Source: Pseudomonas lopnurensis (GTDB taxonomy: Bacteria > Pseudomonadota > Gammaproteobacteria > Pseudomonadales > Pseudomonadaceae). From it: a stretch of 64,000 nt of DNA. The first letter of the stretch is position 1, and every line of letters starts with the position of its first letter. Below, in pieces: positions 15,420 through 23,830 of this stretch. The stretch is taken from contig NZ_JADDIX010000024.1 of the NCBI RefSeq assembly GCF_015070855.1, positions 1 through 64,000 on the forward strand, in the 5' to 3' direction. The notes below the pieces were generated by a model that was not told the origin of the DNA, did not search any database, and was given only the letters and a program-made list of their open reading frames with translations. The translations under genes were made by a program, and so were the position numbers.

Positions 15420-17840
15420 ATGTGGCACCCTTTCATCGATCGACGTCATCCGCTGGCTGTGGCATTGCAGTTGGCATTACTGGGACCGGGCCTGGCCCTG
15501 CTGGCGCCCTTGCCGGCCGTTGCAGCCGGCAGCGAAAGCGCAACGATCCAGGCCGGCCAGCGCTACGACGTCGCCGAAGGGCCCCTGGCCGAGGTGTTGG
15601 GACGCTACGCCAGTGCCGCCGGCGTCGCCCTGTCCTTCGATGCCGCGCAGACCCGGGGTCGCCAGTCGCCCGGCCTGCGCGGCGTCTACGCGGTGGACGA
15701 GGGCTTTGCCGCATTGCTGTCCGGCAGCGGGCTGCGGGCGGTCCGCCAGGCCAGCGGCAGCTACATCCTGATCGACCTCGACGCCCAGGGCGCCCTGGAG
15801 CTGGATGCCACCACGGTGACCGGCAGCCGGCTGGACGCCACCACCGGAGGCAGTGGTTCCTACACCACCGGCGTCATGGGTACCGCCACCCGCATGCCGC
15901 TGTCGCTGCGCGAGACGCCCCAGGCGACCACGGTGATCACTCGCCAGCGCATGGACGACCAGGCGATGACCAGCATCACCGATGTGGTGCGCAATACGCC
16001 CGGGCTGTTCCTCAGCCGCTCCAACGGCCCGGGCCGGCCCGCCTTCAGCGCTCGCGGCTTCGATATCGACAACGTCATGTACGACGGCCTGCCGAGCGCC
16101 TATCAAGGTTGGGTGGTGGGTGTGCAGCCGAATCTGGCGATGTTCGACCGGGTCGAGGTAGTGCGGGGTGCCACCGGGCTGGTCACCGGCAGCGGCAACC
16201 CCTCGGCGGCGATCAATATGGTGCGCAAGCGCCCGACGATCGATCCACAGGTCAGGCTCAGTGGCGGTGCCGGGCGCTGGGATGACTACCGTGGCGAAGT
16301 GGATGTCTCCGGTGCGCTCAACGACAGCGGTACGCTGCGCGGCCGGGTGGTCGGCGCCTACCGGGATGCGCACAGCTTCCGCGACGAGGAGGAACACGAC
16401 CATGGGTTGTTCTACGCCATCGCCGAAGCCGACCTGAGCGAGCGCACCACCCTGGCCCTGGGCTTCTCGCGTCAGGAGGACCAGACCAATTTCTTCTGGG
16501 GCGGCCTGCCCATCGGCATCGACGGCCGCCACCTGGACCTGCCGCGCTCGGCCTACCCGGGCACCGACTGGGAGAACAAGGAGCAGAAGGTCAATACCCT
16601 GTTCGGCGACCTGGAACATCGCTTCGACAACGACTGGAGGCTGCGCCTGGCGGCCATGTCTTCCTGGCAGGACGCGCTGTTCTCCGGCACCTACCTGCGG
16701 CGCGACCCAGCGCTGGACATGTACCACTACGCCTACCAGTCCGGTCACGACGAGGATCAGAACGCCCTCGACCTGTATGCCAGCGGCCCGCTGCAGTGGC
16801 TGGGGCGCAGCCACGAACTGGTCTTCGGTGTCAGCCGCCGGGAAAATGAAATGACCACCCAGGAATACACCGGCAACGGCTTCATTCCGGTCGGTGGTGC
16901 CAGGCCGGATTTCGTCCGTGCCGGCAAGACCCACAACATCACCACCCAGGAAGGCGCCTACCTGACCACCCGCCTGAGCCTGGCCGATCCGCTCAAGCTC
17001 ATTCTTGGCGGCCGTCTCGACTGGTACGAGTACGACAATCGCAGCGGCAACGGCGACTACAAGGTCACGCGCAACCTCACCCGTTATGCCGGTCTGGTCT
17101 ACGACCTGGATGCGCACCATTCGCTGTACCTCAGCTATACCGACGTGTTTCAGCCACAGACGCAGAAGGACAATGCCGGCAAACTGCTCGAGCCCGTCGT
17201 CGGCGAGAACTACGAGATCGGCGTCAAGGGCGAGTACTTCGACGGTGCGCTCAATGCCAGCCTGGCCGTGTTCCAGATCGACCAGAAGAACCGCGCCAGC
17301 CTGCTGGCCGACCAGAGTGGCTGCAGCACGTTCCCGACCAGCTCCTGCTACGAGGCCGCCGGTCTGGTGCGCAGCCAGGGCGTGGATATGGAGTTGCAGG
17401 GCGCGCTGAGCGAGAACTGGCAGGTCGGCGCGGGCTACACCTACACCCGCGCCCGCTACCGCAAGGACGACGATCCAGCCAACGAGGGCGAACGCTTCGA
17501 CACCGACCAGCCCGAGCACCTGGTCAAGGTTTCCACGCTCTATCATCTGCCCGGACAACTGGAGAAATGGCGTGTCGGCGGCAGCGTCTACTGGCAGAGC
17601 CGCGTCTACAACGATGTCGCCCTCAGCGGCGGGACCTATCGCCTGGACCAGGGCAGCTACGCGGTGGCGGACCTGCTGCTGGGCTACCGGGCGAACGAGC
17701 ATCTCGACCTGCAACTGAACCTCAACAATGTCTTCGACCGGACCTACTATTCGGCCATCGGCTATGACATCTCCTGGGGTTCCACGGATACCTATGGCGA
17801 ACCGCGCAGCTATCTGCTGACGGCGAAATACACCTTCTGA
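15420..17840 (+). CDS. TonB-dependent ferrisiderophore receptor with signalling (STN) domain
   Basis: This 806-residue outer-membrane receptor starts at the ATG after GGGGGGAAG. Residues ~1-37 are a signal peptide (LALLAPLPAVAAG). Residues ~45-115 form the periplasmic STN domain that contacts FecR. A plug domain follows (TRMPLSLRETPQATTVITRQ... GFDIDNVMYDGLPSAYQGW) and a 22-strand barrel ends at the aromatic TAKYTF. A cysteine pair (SGCSTFPTSSCYEAAG) and the barrel motifs resemble the FpvA/FhuE group. Adjacency to fpvI, pvdQ and the fpv ABC operon suggests a pyoverdine or related hydroxamate ligand. Because it has its own sigma/anti-sigma pair, it may be a second receptor rather than FpvA itself. 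Confidence 0.88.
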   Translation: MWHPFIDRRHPLAVALQLALLGPGLALLAPLPAVAAGSESATIQAGQRYDVAEGPLAEVLGRYASAAGVALSFDAAQTRGRQSPGLRGVYAVDEGFAALLSGSGLRAVRQASGSYILIDLDAQGALELDATTVTGSRLDATTGGSGSYTTGVMGTATRMPLSLRETPQATTVITRQRMDDQAMTSITDVVRNTPGLFLSRSNGPGRPAFSARGFDIDNVMYDGLPSAYQGWVVGVQPNLAMFDRVEVVRGATGLVTGSGNPSAAINMVRKRPTIDPQVRLSGGAGRWDDYRGEVDVSGALNDSGTLRGRVVGAYRDAHSFRDEEEHDHGLFYAIAEADLSERTTLALGFSRQEDQTNFFWGGLPIGIDGRHLDLPRSAYPGTDWENKEQKVNTLFGDLEHRFDNDWRLRLAAMSSWQDALFSGTYLRRDPALDMYHYAYQSGHDEDQNALDLYASGPLQWLGRSHELVFGVSRRENEMTTQEYTGNGFIPVGGARPDFVRAGKTHNITTQEGAYLTTRLSLADPLKLILGGRLDWYEYDNRSGNGDYKVTRNLTRYAGLVYDLDAHHSLYLSYTDVFQPQTQKDNAGKLLEPVVGENYEIGVKGEYFDGALNASLAVFQIDQKNRASLLADQSGCSTFPTSSCYEAAGLVRSQGVDMELQGALSENWQVGAGYTYTRARYRKDDDPANEGERFDTDQPEHLVKVSTLYHLPGQLEKWRVGGSVYWQSRVYNDVALSGGTYRLDQGSYAVADLLLGYRANEHLDLQLNLNNVFDRTYYSAIGYDISWGSTDTYGEPRSYLLTAKYTF

Positions 17841-17876
17841 GGTAATCCTGGCTACCTGATGGTGGAGAGGCTCGAT

Positions 17877-17925
17877 CGTTCCCATGCTCCTGCGTGGGAA
17901 CGCCACCTGTGACGCTCTGCGTCAC
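17877..17925. repeat. REP doublet left of the RAYT gene
   Basis: Two hairpins: CGTTCCCA...TGGGAACG (17877-17902) and GTGACGC-TCT-GCGTCAC (17909-17925). The second runs into the RAYT stop codon. They resemble the hairpin on the other side of the transposase gene. Confidence 0.75.
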
Positions 17926-18460
17926 GCATCCCAGCGGTCGATCTCGATCGACCCCGTTTTCCCCGCATAGTTTCGGGCGCTTGAGTAGCGCCAGTGCTCC
18001 GCCAGATCCACATAGCCGCGCTTCAGCGGATTGTGATGGATGTAATCGAGCTTCTCTCGCATCACCTGCGGGCTGTAGATGAGCTCGGCATGGGAGCCTT
18101 CCTGCCAGATCTGGTAGGTACGGTCAGCCTTGTGCGCACGTTTGGCGAAACGCAAGCGCGCCAGCACTCGCTCTGCTCCGCGCTCTTGTAGATGGTCGAT
18201 GATCCGCCGCGCTGTGAAGGACTTGAAGCTGCTCACGCACTTGCCCAGACCCGGGGCTTGAGCGACGAAGTGCAGATGATTTTCCAGCACGACATAACCG
18301 TAAAGACACAAACCCTGATTCGCCTGCTGGTAGCGCCAGCAGTCAAGCAGGATGTCGACGAGTGCGGGGCGAGTGAAATAGCGGCAAACCACTCCAGCAC
18401 CGTGCAGGTCAGGAAGTGGGGGTTCTCGGGTTCAGTGATGACGTAACGGCTGCGGCCCAT
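17922..18460 (-). pseudogene. REP-associated tyrosine transposase (RAYT), frameshifted
   Basis: Two frames together make one RAYT of about 179 residues. The first, from ATG 18460, reads MGRSRYVITEPENPHFLTCT and continues VLEW. The second, from about 18390, reads YFTRPALVDILLDCWRYQQ... and contains the HUH motif (ENHLHFVAQ) and the catalytic-tyrosine region (KLDYIHHNPLKRGYV). The join needs a frame change within GAGTGGTTTGCCGCTATTTC. Removing one T from each of the two T-triplets yields EWLPLFTRP, the pattern I expect for the family. RAYTs act on REP palindromes, which flank this copy on both sides. Catalytic residues are kept, but the shift probably inactivates it. A GTG start at 18392 could give an N-terminally shortened protein. 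Confidence 0.8.
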
Positions 18461-18511
18461 GGGATTCGTCCTTGAATCGATTGGCTGAATTGAGCGAGAG
18501 GGCTTTCCGAT

Positions 18512-18560
18512 CGTTCCCATGCTCTGCGTGGGAACGCCGCCGGTAACACTCTGCGTGAGG
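18512..18560. repeat. REP unit right of the RAYT gene
   Basis: CGTTCCCA (18512-18519) pairs with TGGGAACG (18529-18536), followed by a degenerate copy of the second hairpin (AACACTCTGCGTGAGG). It is the same module as at 17877, so the RAYT gene is bracketed. Confidence 0.7.
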
Positions 18561-18686
18561 CAGCCCAGCAGCTGATCGATAGCTCCATACGCTCAAGCGT
18601 GGGAGGTTAGCTCGGGATGCCTTGCCTCGCCATGCGGTTTCCGCCACGCGAGGTGCGGCGGGTGGACGCTGGAGCGTCGAAGGCTG

Positions 18687-18712
18687 CGTTCCCACGCCGG
18701 AGCGTGGGAACG
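18687..18712. repeat. REP hairpin downstream of fpvF
   Basis: A perfect 11-bp stem, CGTTCCCACGC/GCGTGGGAACG, with a 4-base loop, 37 bases beyond the fpvF stop. It probably also terminates the fpv operon. 18561-18686 shows no gene. Confidence 0.75.
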
Positions 18713-18748
18713 ATCACTTGACCTAGGAATCGCTCCAGCGTGCGAACA

Positions 18749-19642
18749 TCACAACAATGCGTCCAATACCTGCCCGATGGCCGCTTCCAGTCCAGCGGCG
18801 GGGTCGTCCTGGCCTTCCTCGACCAGTACCAAGCGACTGCCGCCATCCGCTACCGCCTGGGCCAGTTCGGCCGAGGGCTTGCGCTGGGCGAGCACGGCGG
18901 CGACGTCGTTTTCCCGTAGGCTGGCGCTCAGTTCGGCGAGGGTTTCGGCCGTCCACTGGCCGTCTTCGGGCAGATCCAGTTCGACGAGATCGAGGTTGAG
19001 ACCGCCGATCAGATAGTCCAGGTGCGGCGACAGGCTGGCCACCGTCAGGTTGTCGGCTCGTGCCAGGCGCGCTTCGCTGTCGGCGCTGAGCTTGAGCAGG
19101 CGCTGCTTGAGAGCAGCCAGGTTGGCTTCGACCTGCGGCTTGTCGGCGGGTGCGAGGCGCACCAGGTCGGCGGCGATCACGTCGGCCATGCGCCCGAGGT
19201 TGTTGATGTTCAGCCAGGGCTGCTCGGCCAGGGCGTCTTCGCCTTCCACCTGCAGGGCGATGCCGGGCAGGGCGCCGTCCACCGGACGTGCGCCATCGAT
19301 CTCGACGATGCGGATATTGCTGCGCCGGGCCAGCGGGTAGAGCGGGTCGTCCGGCCACAGCGAGCGCAGGGCGATCACCGCGTCGGCCTGGCTCGCGGCC
19401 TTGCCCAGGCTGGCGGCGCCACGCCCACTGAAGTAGGCGATCTGGCGGCTGGCCGGCAGGTTGGCGGGAGCGACGCGTTGCAGCTGTACGTCGCTGCCGT
19501 CCAGCAGGACGGCGCCCAGTCCGTAGGTCACGGGCAGCGCGGCCAGTATCCGCGGCGGGTTTTCCTGTGCTTGCAGCGGGCCGCAGAGCAGGGCGCTGAC
19601 GGCCAGGGCGAGGGTGAGTCGGCGTAGCGGGTGGTGGGTCAT
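18749..19642 (-). CDS. fpvF: Periplasmic metal-binding protein FpvF
   Basis: This 297-residue protein has a signal peptide (MTHHPLRRLTLALAVSALLC...LQA) and a ZnuA/TroA-like cluster-9 binding fold (AVIALRSLWPDDPLYPLA, NINNLGRMADVIAADLVRL). In the P. aeruginosa FpvCDEF system, FpvC and FpvF are two periplasmic proteins that bind iron or ferripyoverdine next to the FpvDE importer. It is the last gene of the operon, overlapping fpvE by ATGA, and a REP hairpin follows. It is more divergent than FpvC and lacks the obvious histidine-rich loops of zinc carriers. Confidence 0.88.
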   Translation of the reverse strand: MTHHPLRRLTLALAVSALLCGPLQAQENPPRILAALPVTYGLGAVLLDGSDVQLQRVAPANLPASRQIAYFSGRGAASLGKAASQADAVIALRSLWPDDPLYPLARRSNIRIVEIDGARPVDGALPGIALQVEGEDALAEQPWLNINNLGRMADVIAADLVRLAPADKPQVEANLAALKQRLLKLSADSEARLARADNLTVASLSPHLDYLIGGLNLDLVELDLPEDGQWTAETLAELSASLRENDVAAVLAQRKPSAELAQAVADGGSRLVLVEEGQDDPAAGLEAAIGQVLDALL

Positions 19643-20544
19643 CCCAGGTTCCCTTTCAGGTGGGGCAGTGTGCCGCGAGCGATGGCGGCGAGGGCGAAAG
19701 CGATGCCGGCGACGATGATGATGGCGGCACCCGAGGGGATCGGCAGGTCCAGCGTGACCGGCAGCAGGATGCCAGCCAGGGTGCTGAGGGTGGCGATGGC
19801 CACCGACAGCCAGAAGAAGCCTTTCAGCGACTGGCTGAGCAGGCGCGCGGCGGCCGCCGGGATCACCAGCAGGGCACCGACCAGTATGGCGCCTATCACC
19901 TTGACCGAGGCCACGGTGACCAGCGCCACCAGCAGCACGAATAGGTAGTCAAGGCGCTTCACCGCGACGCCGCGCACGCTGGCCAGCTGCGGGTTGAAGC
20001 TGGCCAGCATGATGCGGTTGTACAGCGGCAGGGCCAGGCTCAGGGCGAGCAGGGCGACCAGCGCCAGCACCGCCAGGTCCTGGCCGTTGACGGTCAGCAC
20101 CGAGCCGAACAGCACGTTCTCCAGGATATGGATGTTGATGCGCCCGGCCAGAATCAGCAGCAGGCTGGCGCCGACCGCCAGGGATACCGAGAGGAACACG
20201 CCGATCAGGGTATCCGGCGCCAGGCCGGTGCGGTTGCGCAGGTAGTTGAGCAGGATGCCGAACAGCAGGCAGTAGCCGAACAGGCTGCCGTAGGGCCCGG
20301 TATAGGGTTCGCCGAGGAGGATGCCGATGGCCACGCCGGTCAGCGCGGCATGGCCGACCGCTTCGGAGAAGAAGGCGAAGCGCTTGACCACCACCAGGGT
20401 GCCCAAGCCACCCAACACCGGGCCGATCAGCAGGCCGGCGAGCAGCGCGTTGACCACGAAGCCGTAGGCCAGGGCCTGCGGCAGGTGCCCGGCGCTGGCC
20501 CAGCTCTGGATCAGCAGGCGCAGTTGCTCGTAGTCGAAGTTCAT
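19639..20544 (-). CDS. fpvE: ABC transporter permease FpvE
   Basis: This 301-residue membrane protein starts MNFDYEQLRLLIQSWASAGH, overlapping fpvD by ATGA. About eight hydrophobic segments fit the ZnuB/metal-type ABC-3 permease family, including the conserved region FAFFSEAVGHAALTGVAIGI and IGAILVGALLVIPAAAARLL. It forms the inner-membrane channel with FpvD. Longer upstream starts would overlap the whole fpvD tail and are rejected. Confidence 0.9.
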   Translation of the reverse strand: MNFDYEQLRLLIQSWASAGHLPQALAYGFVVNALLAGLLIGPVLGGLGTLVVVKRFAFFSEAVGHAALTGVAIGILLGEPYTGPYGSLFGYCLLFGILLNYLRNRTGLAPDTLIGVFLSVSLAVGASLLLILAGRINIHILENVLFGSVLTVNGQDLAVLALVALLALSLALPLYNRIMLASFNPQLASVRGVAVKRLDYLFVLLVALVTVASVKVIGAILVGALLVIPAAAARLLSQSLKGFFWLSVAIATLSTLAGILLPVTLDLPIPSGAAIIIVAGIAFALAAIARGTLPHLKGNLG

Positions 20545-21299
20545 GCGGTGGCCTCCCCGGTAATCCGCGGATGGCTGGAGAATAGTTGCAGCAGGCGCTC
20601 CGGAGTCAGTGCCCGGGTCGGCGCGTCGTCGAACAGCACGCGGCGGTTGAGCCCGGTGACCTGGTCGGCCAGACGGCCCACCGCCTCCAGGTCGTGCTCG
20701 ATCCACAGCACCGTCACCCCAGCCTGACGCCAGTCGGCCAGCAATCGCTCGAATACCCGCACGCCGGGTTCGTCCAGCGCCGACATGGGTTCGTCCAGCA
20801 CCAGCAGTTGCGCTTCCGGCACCAGTCCCTGGGCCAGCAGCACGCGCTGGCGCTCGCCGCCGGAGAGGGCGCCCATGCGCCGCTTGCGCTTGTCGAGCAT
20901 GCCGACCCGCGCCAGAGCCTGCTCGATGGCCGGGGCATGCCGGCGCGACAGGCCGAGGAAGGCGGGACGGTGCTGGCACATGGCGGCCATGAAGTCGTCC
21001 ACCGTCAGCGGCAGGCCACGATCGAACTCCAGGGCCTGGGGCACGTAGCCGATGGTGCCGGGGGCGTCCGGCCAGCTCAGGCGCAGTTCGCCCTGGTGAG
21101 GCATCTGGCCGAGCAGGGTCTTGATCAACGAACTCTTGCCGCCGCCATTGGGCCCGACCAAGGCGTGCACGCTGCCCGCGCGGACCTGGAATTCGACCCG
21201 GTCGAGGATGCGGGTGCGGCCGAGGTCGAGGCTGATGTCGGCGAAGTCGATGGCGGGGCCGCTGATCGGCGTCGCCACCAGTGCTTCGGCAGCGGTCAT
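20541..21299 (-). CDS. fpvD: ABC transporter ATPase FpvD
   Basis: This 252-residue ATPase has Walker A GPNGGGKSSLI, Q-loop YVPQALEFD, signature LSGGERQRVLLAQ, Walker B LLVLDEPMSALD and H-loop WIEHDLEA, so all catalytic motifs are intact. It belongs to the manganese/zinc/iron ABC importer ATPases and powers FpvE. It overlaps the neighbouring genes by ATGA at both ends, so the operon is tightly coupled. Confidence 0.92.
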   Translation of the reverse strand: MTAAEALVATPISGPAIDFADISLDLGRTRILDRVEFQVRAGSVHALVGPNGGGKSSLIKTLLGQMPHQGELRLSWPDAPGTIGYVPQALEFDRGLPLTVDDFMAAMCQHRPAFLGLSRRHAPAIEQALARVGMLDKRKRRMGALSGGERQRVLLAQGLVPEAQLLVLDEPMSALDEPGVRVFERLLADWRQAGVTVLWIEHDLEAVGRLADQVTGLNRRVLFDDAPTRALTPERLLQLFSSHPRITGEATA

Positions 21300-22252
21300 G
21301 CGCCGGACTCCTGGATGGCGCGCACCACGGTGCCGAGGTTGCGGGTCATTTCCTCCTCGTACTTCTGTGCGGTGTATTCGCCGTAGGAAATATGGGTGAG
21401 GGGATAGAGCTTGACACCGGACTCGCGCTGGATGGTGTCGACGTAGCTGGAGGGGAAGTCCATTTCCGAGAAGATCACCTGCACGTCGAGGTCCCGGAGC
21501 TGGTCGATGGTCTTCTTCAACTGGCTGGGGCTGGGCTCGATGCCGTGGGCCGGTTCCACCACGGCGGTGACCTCCAGGCCGAATTCGCGCAGCAGATAGT
21601 CGTAGGCGCCATGGATGGTGGCTACGCGCAGTTCGGGGTTGTCCGTCTGGCTCAGCTGGCCCAGGGCTTCGGCGCGCAGGCGGCGCAGGCGCTTGCCGTA
21701 GGCGCGGGCGTTCTGGCTGTAGGCCTTGGCGTTGTCCGGGTCGAGCTTGCCCAGTTCGCGGGCGATGGTGTTGATCTGCGCGATGGAGGCGCTGATCGAG
21801 AGGAAGGTGTGCGGGTTGACCACCTTGCCGGCGCCGCGCGCGGCCTGGCCGGTGGCCGCCAGCAGCGGCACGTTGGCGTTGGCCTCGATCAGCGCGACGT
21901 CCGGCTTCTCGCTGGCAGCGATCATGCGGTCGGCGAAGTCGTCGTGGCCGACGCCGTTGAGTACCACCACATCCAGGCTACCGATGCGCTTGATGTCTTC
22001 GGCGCGCGGCTCGTAGGCATGAGGGTTGAAGCCGGCGGGAATCAGCGGCACCACCTCGGCCTTGTCGCCGACGATGTTGCTCACGTAGCTGTAGTAGGGG
22101 TGCAGGGTGATGCCGATGCGCAGGCGCTTGCCGTCGGCGGCGCTGGCCAGGGTGGGCAGCAGGGCGCCCGCCAGGCCGAGCAGGAGTGTGGCCAGCAACT
22201 GGCGGCGCAGCGGGGAGCGAAGGAATGTCTGCATGGGGCTTCCGAAGTTCAA
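21296..22252 (-). CDS. fpvC: Periplasmic metal-binding protein FpvC
   Basis: This protein of up to 318 residues has a signal peptide (LRRQLLATLLLGLAGALLPT...ASA) and a cluster-9 metal-binding fold. Putative ligands are the histidines in LHPYYSYVSN, NPHAYEP, GHDDFADR, NPHTFLS and IHGAYDY, with an acidic FSEMDFPSSYVD. Starts at 22252 (MNFGSP) or 22234 (MQTFLR) are both possible; the latter gives a more usual leader. In P. aeruginosa FpvC chelates iron released from pyoverdine and works with FpvDE. Confidence 0.9.
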   Translation of the reverse strand: MNFGSPMQTFLRSPLRRQLLATLLLGLAGALLPTLASAADGKRLRIGITLHPYYSYVSNIVGDKAEVVPLIPAGFNPHAYEPRAEDIKRIGSLDVVVLNGVGHDDFADRMIAASEKPDVALIEANANVPLLAATGQAARGAGKVVNPHTFLSISASIAQINTIARELGKLDPDNAKAYSQNARAYGKRLRRLRAEALGQLSQTDNPELRVATIHGAYDYLLREFGLEVTAVVEPAHGIEPSPSQLKKTIDQLRDLDVQVIFSEMDFPSSYVDTIQRESGVKLYPLTHISYGEYTAQKYEEEMTRNLGTVVRAIQESGA

Positions 22253-22815
22253 TGGCGGTGCTGGCGAGTCACGCCGGCGTCGAATTGGACCACCACCTGG
22301 CGCCAGCCAGCCGCGATCAGCGCCTGCTGCTGCAGGTCGGTCGGTGGTGTGGGATGGGCGTCGCGGTTGATCCAGATATCGGCCTGCGGGCCCTCCAGGC
22401 GCAGGAGGAAGGAACCGGCCACGTCGTGGGCCTGACTGAGGCCGAGATAGACCTCTTCGCCCGCAAGGTCGAGCAACTGCCAGCGGTGCTGGCCGCGGTT
22501 GGCGGCGCTGGCGTTATCCACGAAGGGCGGGAAGCTGTCCTCGGCCAGCTCCTGCGGGCTGGGCAGGCGCTGCTCTTCCTCCCGGTACAGATGGATCTCG
22601 TCGACGGCCACGCTGAGGTCGGCATGGATGCCCTGTTCGGCGGCGTTGAGGTCGCGGCGGGCGTCGAGCTGATGGCCGGAGACGGCGGCGTGCTGCTCGG
22701 GCTCCGCGCGCCAGACCACCACCGAGCTGGCCAGGAGCAGAATGGCCAGGCACAGCGCCAGGACGTAGAGGGTTTCGTGGCCGGCTCCGGCGGGGCGTAT
22801 CACCTGGGTGGTCAT
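22249..22815 (-). CDS. fpvK: FpvK-like protein of the ferripyoverdine reduction operon
   Basis: This 188-residue protein has a short cytoplasmic end, one transmembrane segment (LYVLALCLAILLLASSVVVW) and a periplasmic domain (DLNAAEQGIHADLSVAVDEIHL...). It overlaps fpvJ and fpvC by ATGA. Position fourth in the operon matches FpvK, reported as an inner-membrane partner in iron release. No catalytic motif is evident, and the assignment is by synteny. Confidence 0.82.
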   Translation of the reverse strand: MTTQVIRPAGAGHETLYVLALCLAILLLASSVVVWRAEPEQHAAVSGHQLDARRDLNAAEQGIHADLSVAVDEIHLYREEEQRLPSPQELAEDSFPPFVDNASAANRGQHRWQLLDLAGEEVYLGLSQAHDVAGSFLLRLEGPQADIWINRDAHPTPPTDLQQQALIAAGWRQVVVQFDAGVTRQHRH

Positions 22816-23291
22816 GGCGCTTCGATTTCCGTGTGGTCGATCTCCACCACATGGCCGGGACCGGCGTCGAACAGTACGTAGAACTCGCCGTCCGGGCGCT
22901 TGAAACGCAGTTTCGAGTCTTCGCCAAGCTTGCCGGGCACGAGGATTTCCTCGTCGTAACTGATCACGTCGAGGGTTACTCCCGGGGCGCCGCTGCCGTC
23001 GGAGAAGCCGCCGGTGCAGACGATTTCCTCGCCGTCGAGCGGCTCGCACTGGCAGATCGGGTTGTGCGCCTGGGCCAAGGATGCAAAGCCGGCGCAGAGC
23101 GTCAGCAAGGCGCCTCTAAAAACTACCTGCGTTGTCATCGCTACGTTGAAAGCAGGCTCAAAATGCTCATTTACAGCTCGTAAACTGCGCTTTTTCGCCT
23201 GTTTTTGCGGGGCCGCCGTCGGTATTGCGCTGACTGCCTCGCCAACGTTTTTAGAGGCACCGAATAGGCATAGTCGGGCGGCGGTGATCAT
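22812..23291 (-). CDS. fpvJ: FpvJ, with a 147-bp MITE inserted in frame in its signal peptide
   Basis: The frame starts ATG 23291 overlapping the fpvH stop (ATGA) and reads MITAARLCLFG. It then runs through 49 residues encoded by the MITE-like element at 23112-23258 and resumes ALLTLCAGFASLAQAHN. Removing the element restores a normal signal peptide, MITAARLCLFGALLTLCAGF and ASLAQA. The mature part (NPICQCEPLDGEEIVCTGGF) is a small periplasmic protein with paired cysteines. The insertion keeps the frame open and supplies an ATG at 23138 that gives MTTQVVFRGALLTLCAGFAS, itself a plausible signal peptide, though no good ribosome site is visible before it. Function is assigned by synteny with P. 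aeruginosa fpvJ. Confidence 0.8.
   Translation of the reverse strand: MITAARLCLFGASKNVGEAVSAIPTAAPQKQAKKRSLRAVNEHFEPAFNVAMTTQVVFRGALLTLCAGFASLAQAHNPICQCEPLDGEEIVCTGGFSDGSGAPGVTLDVISYDEEILVPGKLGEDSKLRFKRPDGEFYVLFDAGPGHVVEIDHTEIEAP
23112..23258. mobile_element. 147-bp MITE-like element inside fpvJ
   Basis: The element begins GCCTCTAAAAA (23112) and ends TTTTTAGAGGC (23258), a perfect terminal inverted repeat of at least 11 bp, extendable with one mismatch (GCGCCTCTAAAAAC versus GTGCCTCTAAAAAC). It encodes no transposase. Its length is a multiple of three and has no stop in the fpvJ frame. I recall similar elements as recurrent intergenic repeats in pseudomonads, but could not search. Target duplication cannot be defined; GGYGCC flanks both ends. 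Confidence 0.8.
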
Positions 23292-23830
23292 GGCTTGCCT
23301 CCTTGTTTGTCCAGCCAGGCCAGGGTCGCGGGCGATGCCTGGGCCAGGGGAATGGATGCCTGGTGCATGGAGCCGTCCCAGCCTTCCATGGTGATCCATA
23401 GCTCGGCGTCGGCCTTGGTGCGGGCGGGAATGGGCAGACTGGCGCCCATGCGGTAGGGGCTGCCGAAGAAGAGGGCGCCGGCCGCGCGCAGGCTGCGCGG
23501 CTTGCCGATGCGCAGGTAGGTGGCCTTGACCTGCCCGATGCAGGCTTGGCACAGCGCGGCGTTGAAGCTCTTCATATAGCCGGCGGGGCCTTCCAGGCGT
23601 GGCGGTTCCTGGCGGAACTCGGCCAGGCGCAGGCTCCAGGGGCCGACCTGCACTTCGCCGACCTCTCGTTCGCCCAGGCCGCTCTCGCCACGAAACAGGG
23701 CGACGTCCTTGAAGTACTTGGGCATGAAGGCCAGCGGAATGATCACCAGCAGGGCACTCAGGTGGAAGCGCCACTTGTACCACAGGCGGCCCAGATGGGA
23801 TGGCGCGGGGGTTGCTGCCGCCCTGCTCAT
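23288..23830 (-). CDS. fpvH: FpvH-like membrane/periplasmic protein
   Basis: This 180-residue protein starts MSRAAATPAPSHLGRLWYKW, overlapping the fpvG stop by ATGA. One transmembrane helix (FHLSALLVIIPLAFMPKYF) near residues 23-42 anchors a periplasmic domain. That domain contains CQACIGQVKATYLRIGKP, a CxxC pair that could bind metal or act in redox. It is the second gene of fpvGHJK, which in P. aeruginosa forms the inner-membrane complex reducing iron in ferripyoverdine. The assignment is by order and size. Confidence 0.85.
   Translation of the reverse strand: MSRAAATPAPSHLGRLWYKWRFHLSALLVIIPLAFMPKYFKDVALFRGESGLGEREVGEVQVGPWSLRLAEFRQEPPRLEGPAGYMKSFNAALCQACIGQVKATYLRIGKPRSLRAAGALFFGSPYRMGASLPIPARTKADAELWITMEGWDGSMHQASIPLAQASPATLAWLDKQGGKP

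Noticed and set aside
15477-17906. Long minus-strand frame opposite the TonB receptor
   Set aside because: High-GC antisense shadow; the plus-strand receptor has a signal peptide, ribosome site and full domain set.
18749-22252. Zinc or manganese ABC importer (ZnuABC-like)
   Set aside because: The ATPase, permease and binding proteins belong to that family, but their coupling to fpvG, fpvH, fpvJ and fpvK and the surrounding pyoverdine genes fit FpvCDEF.
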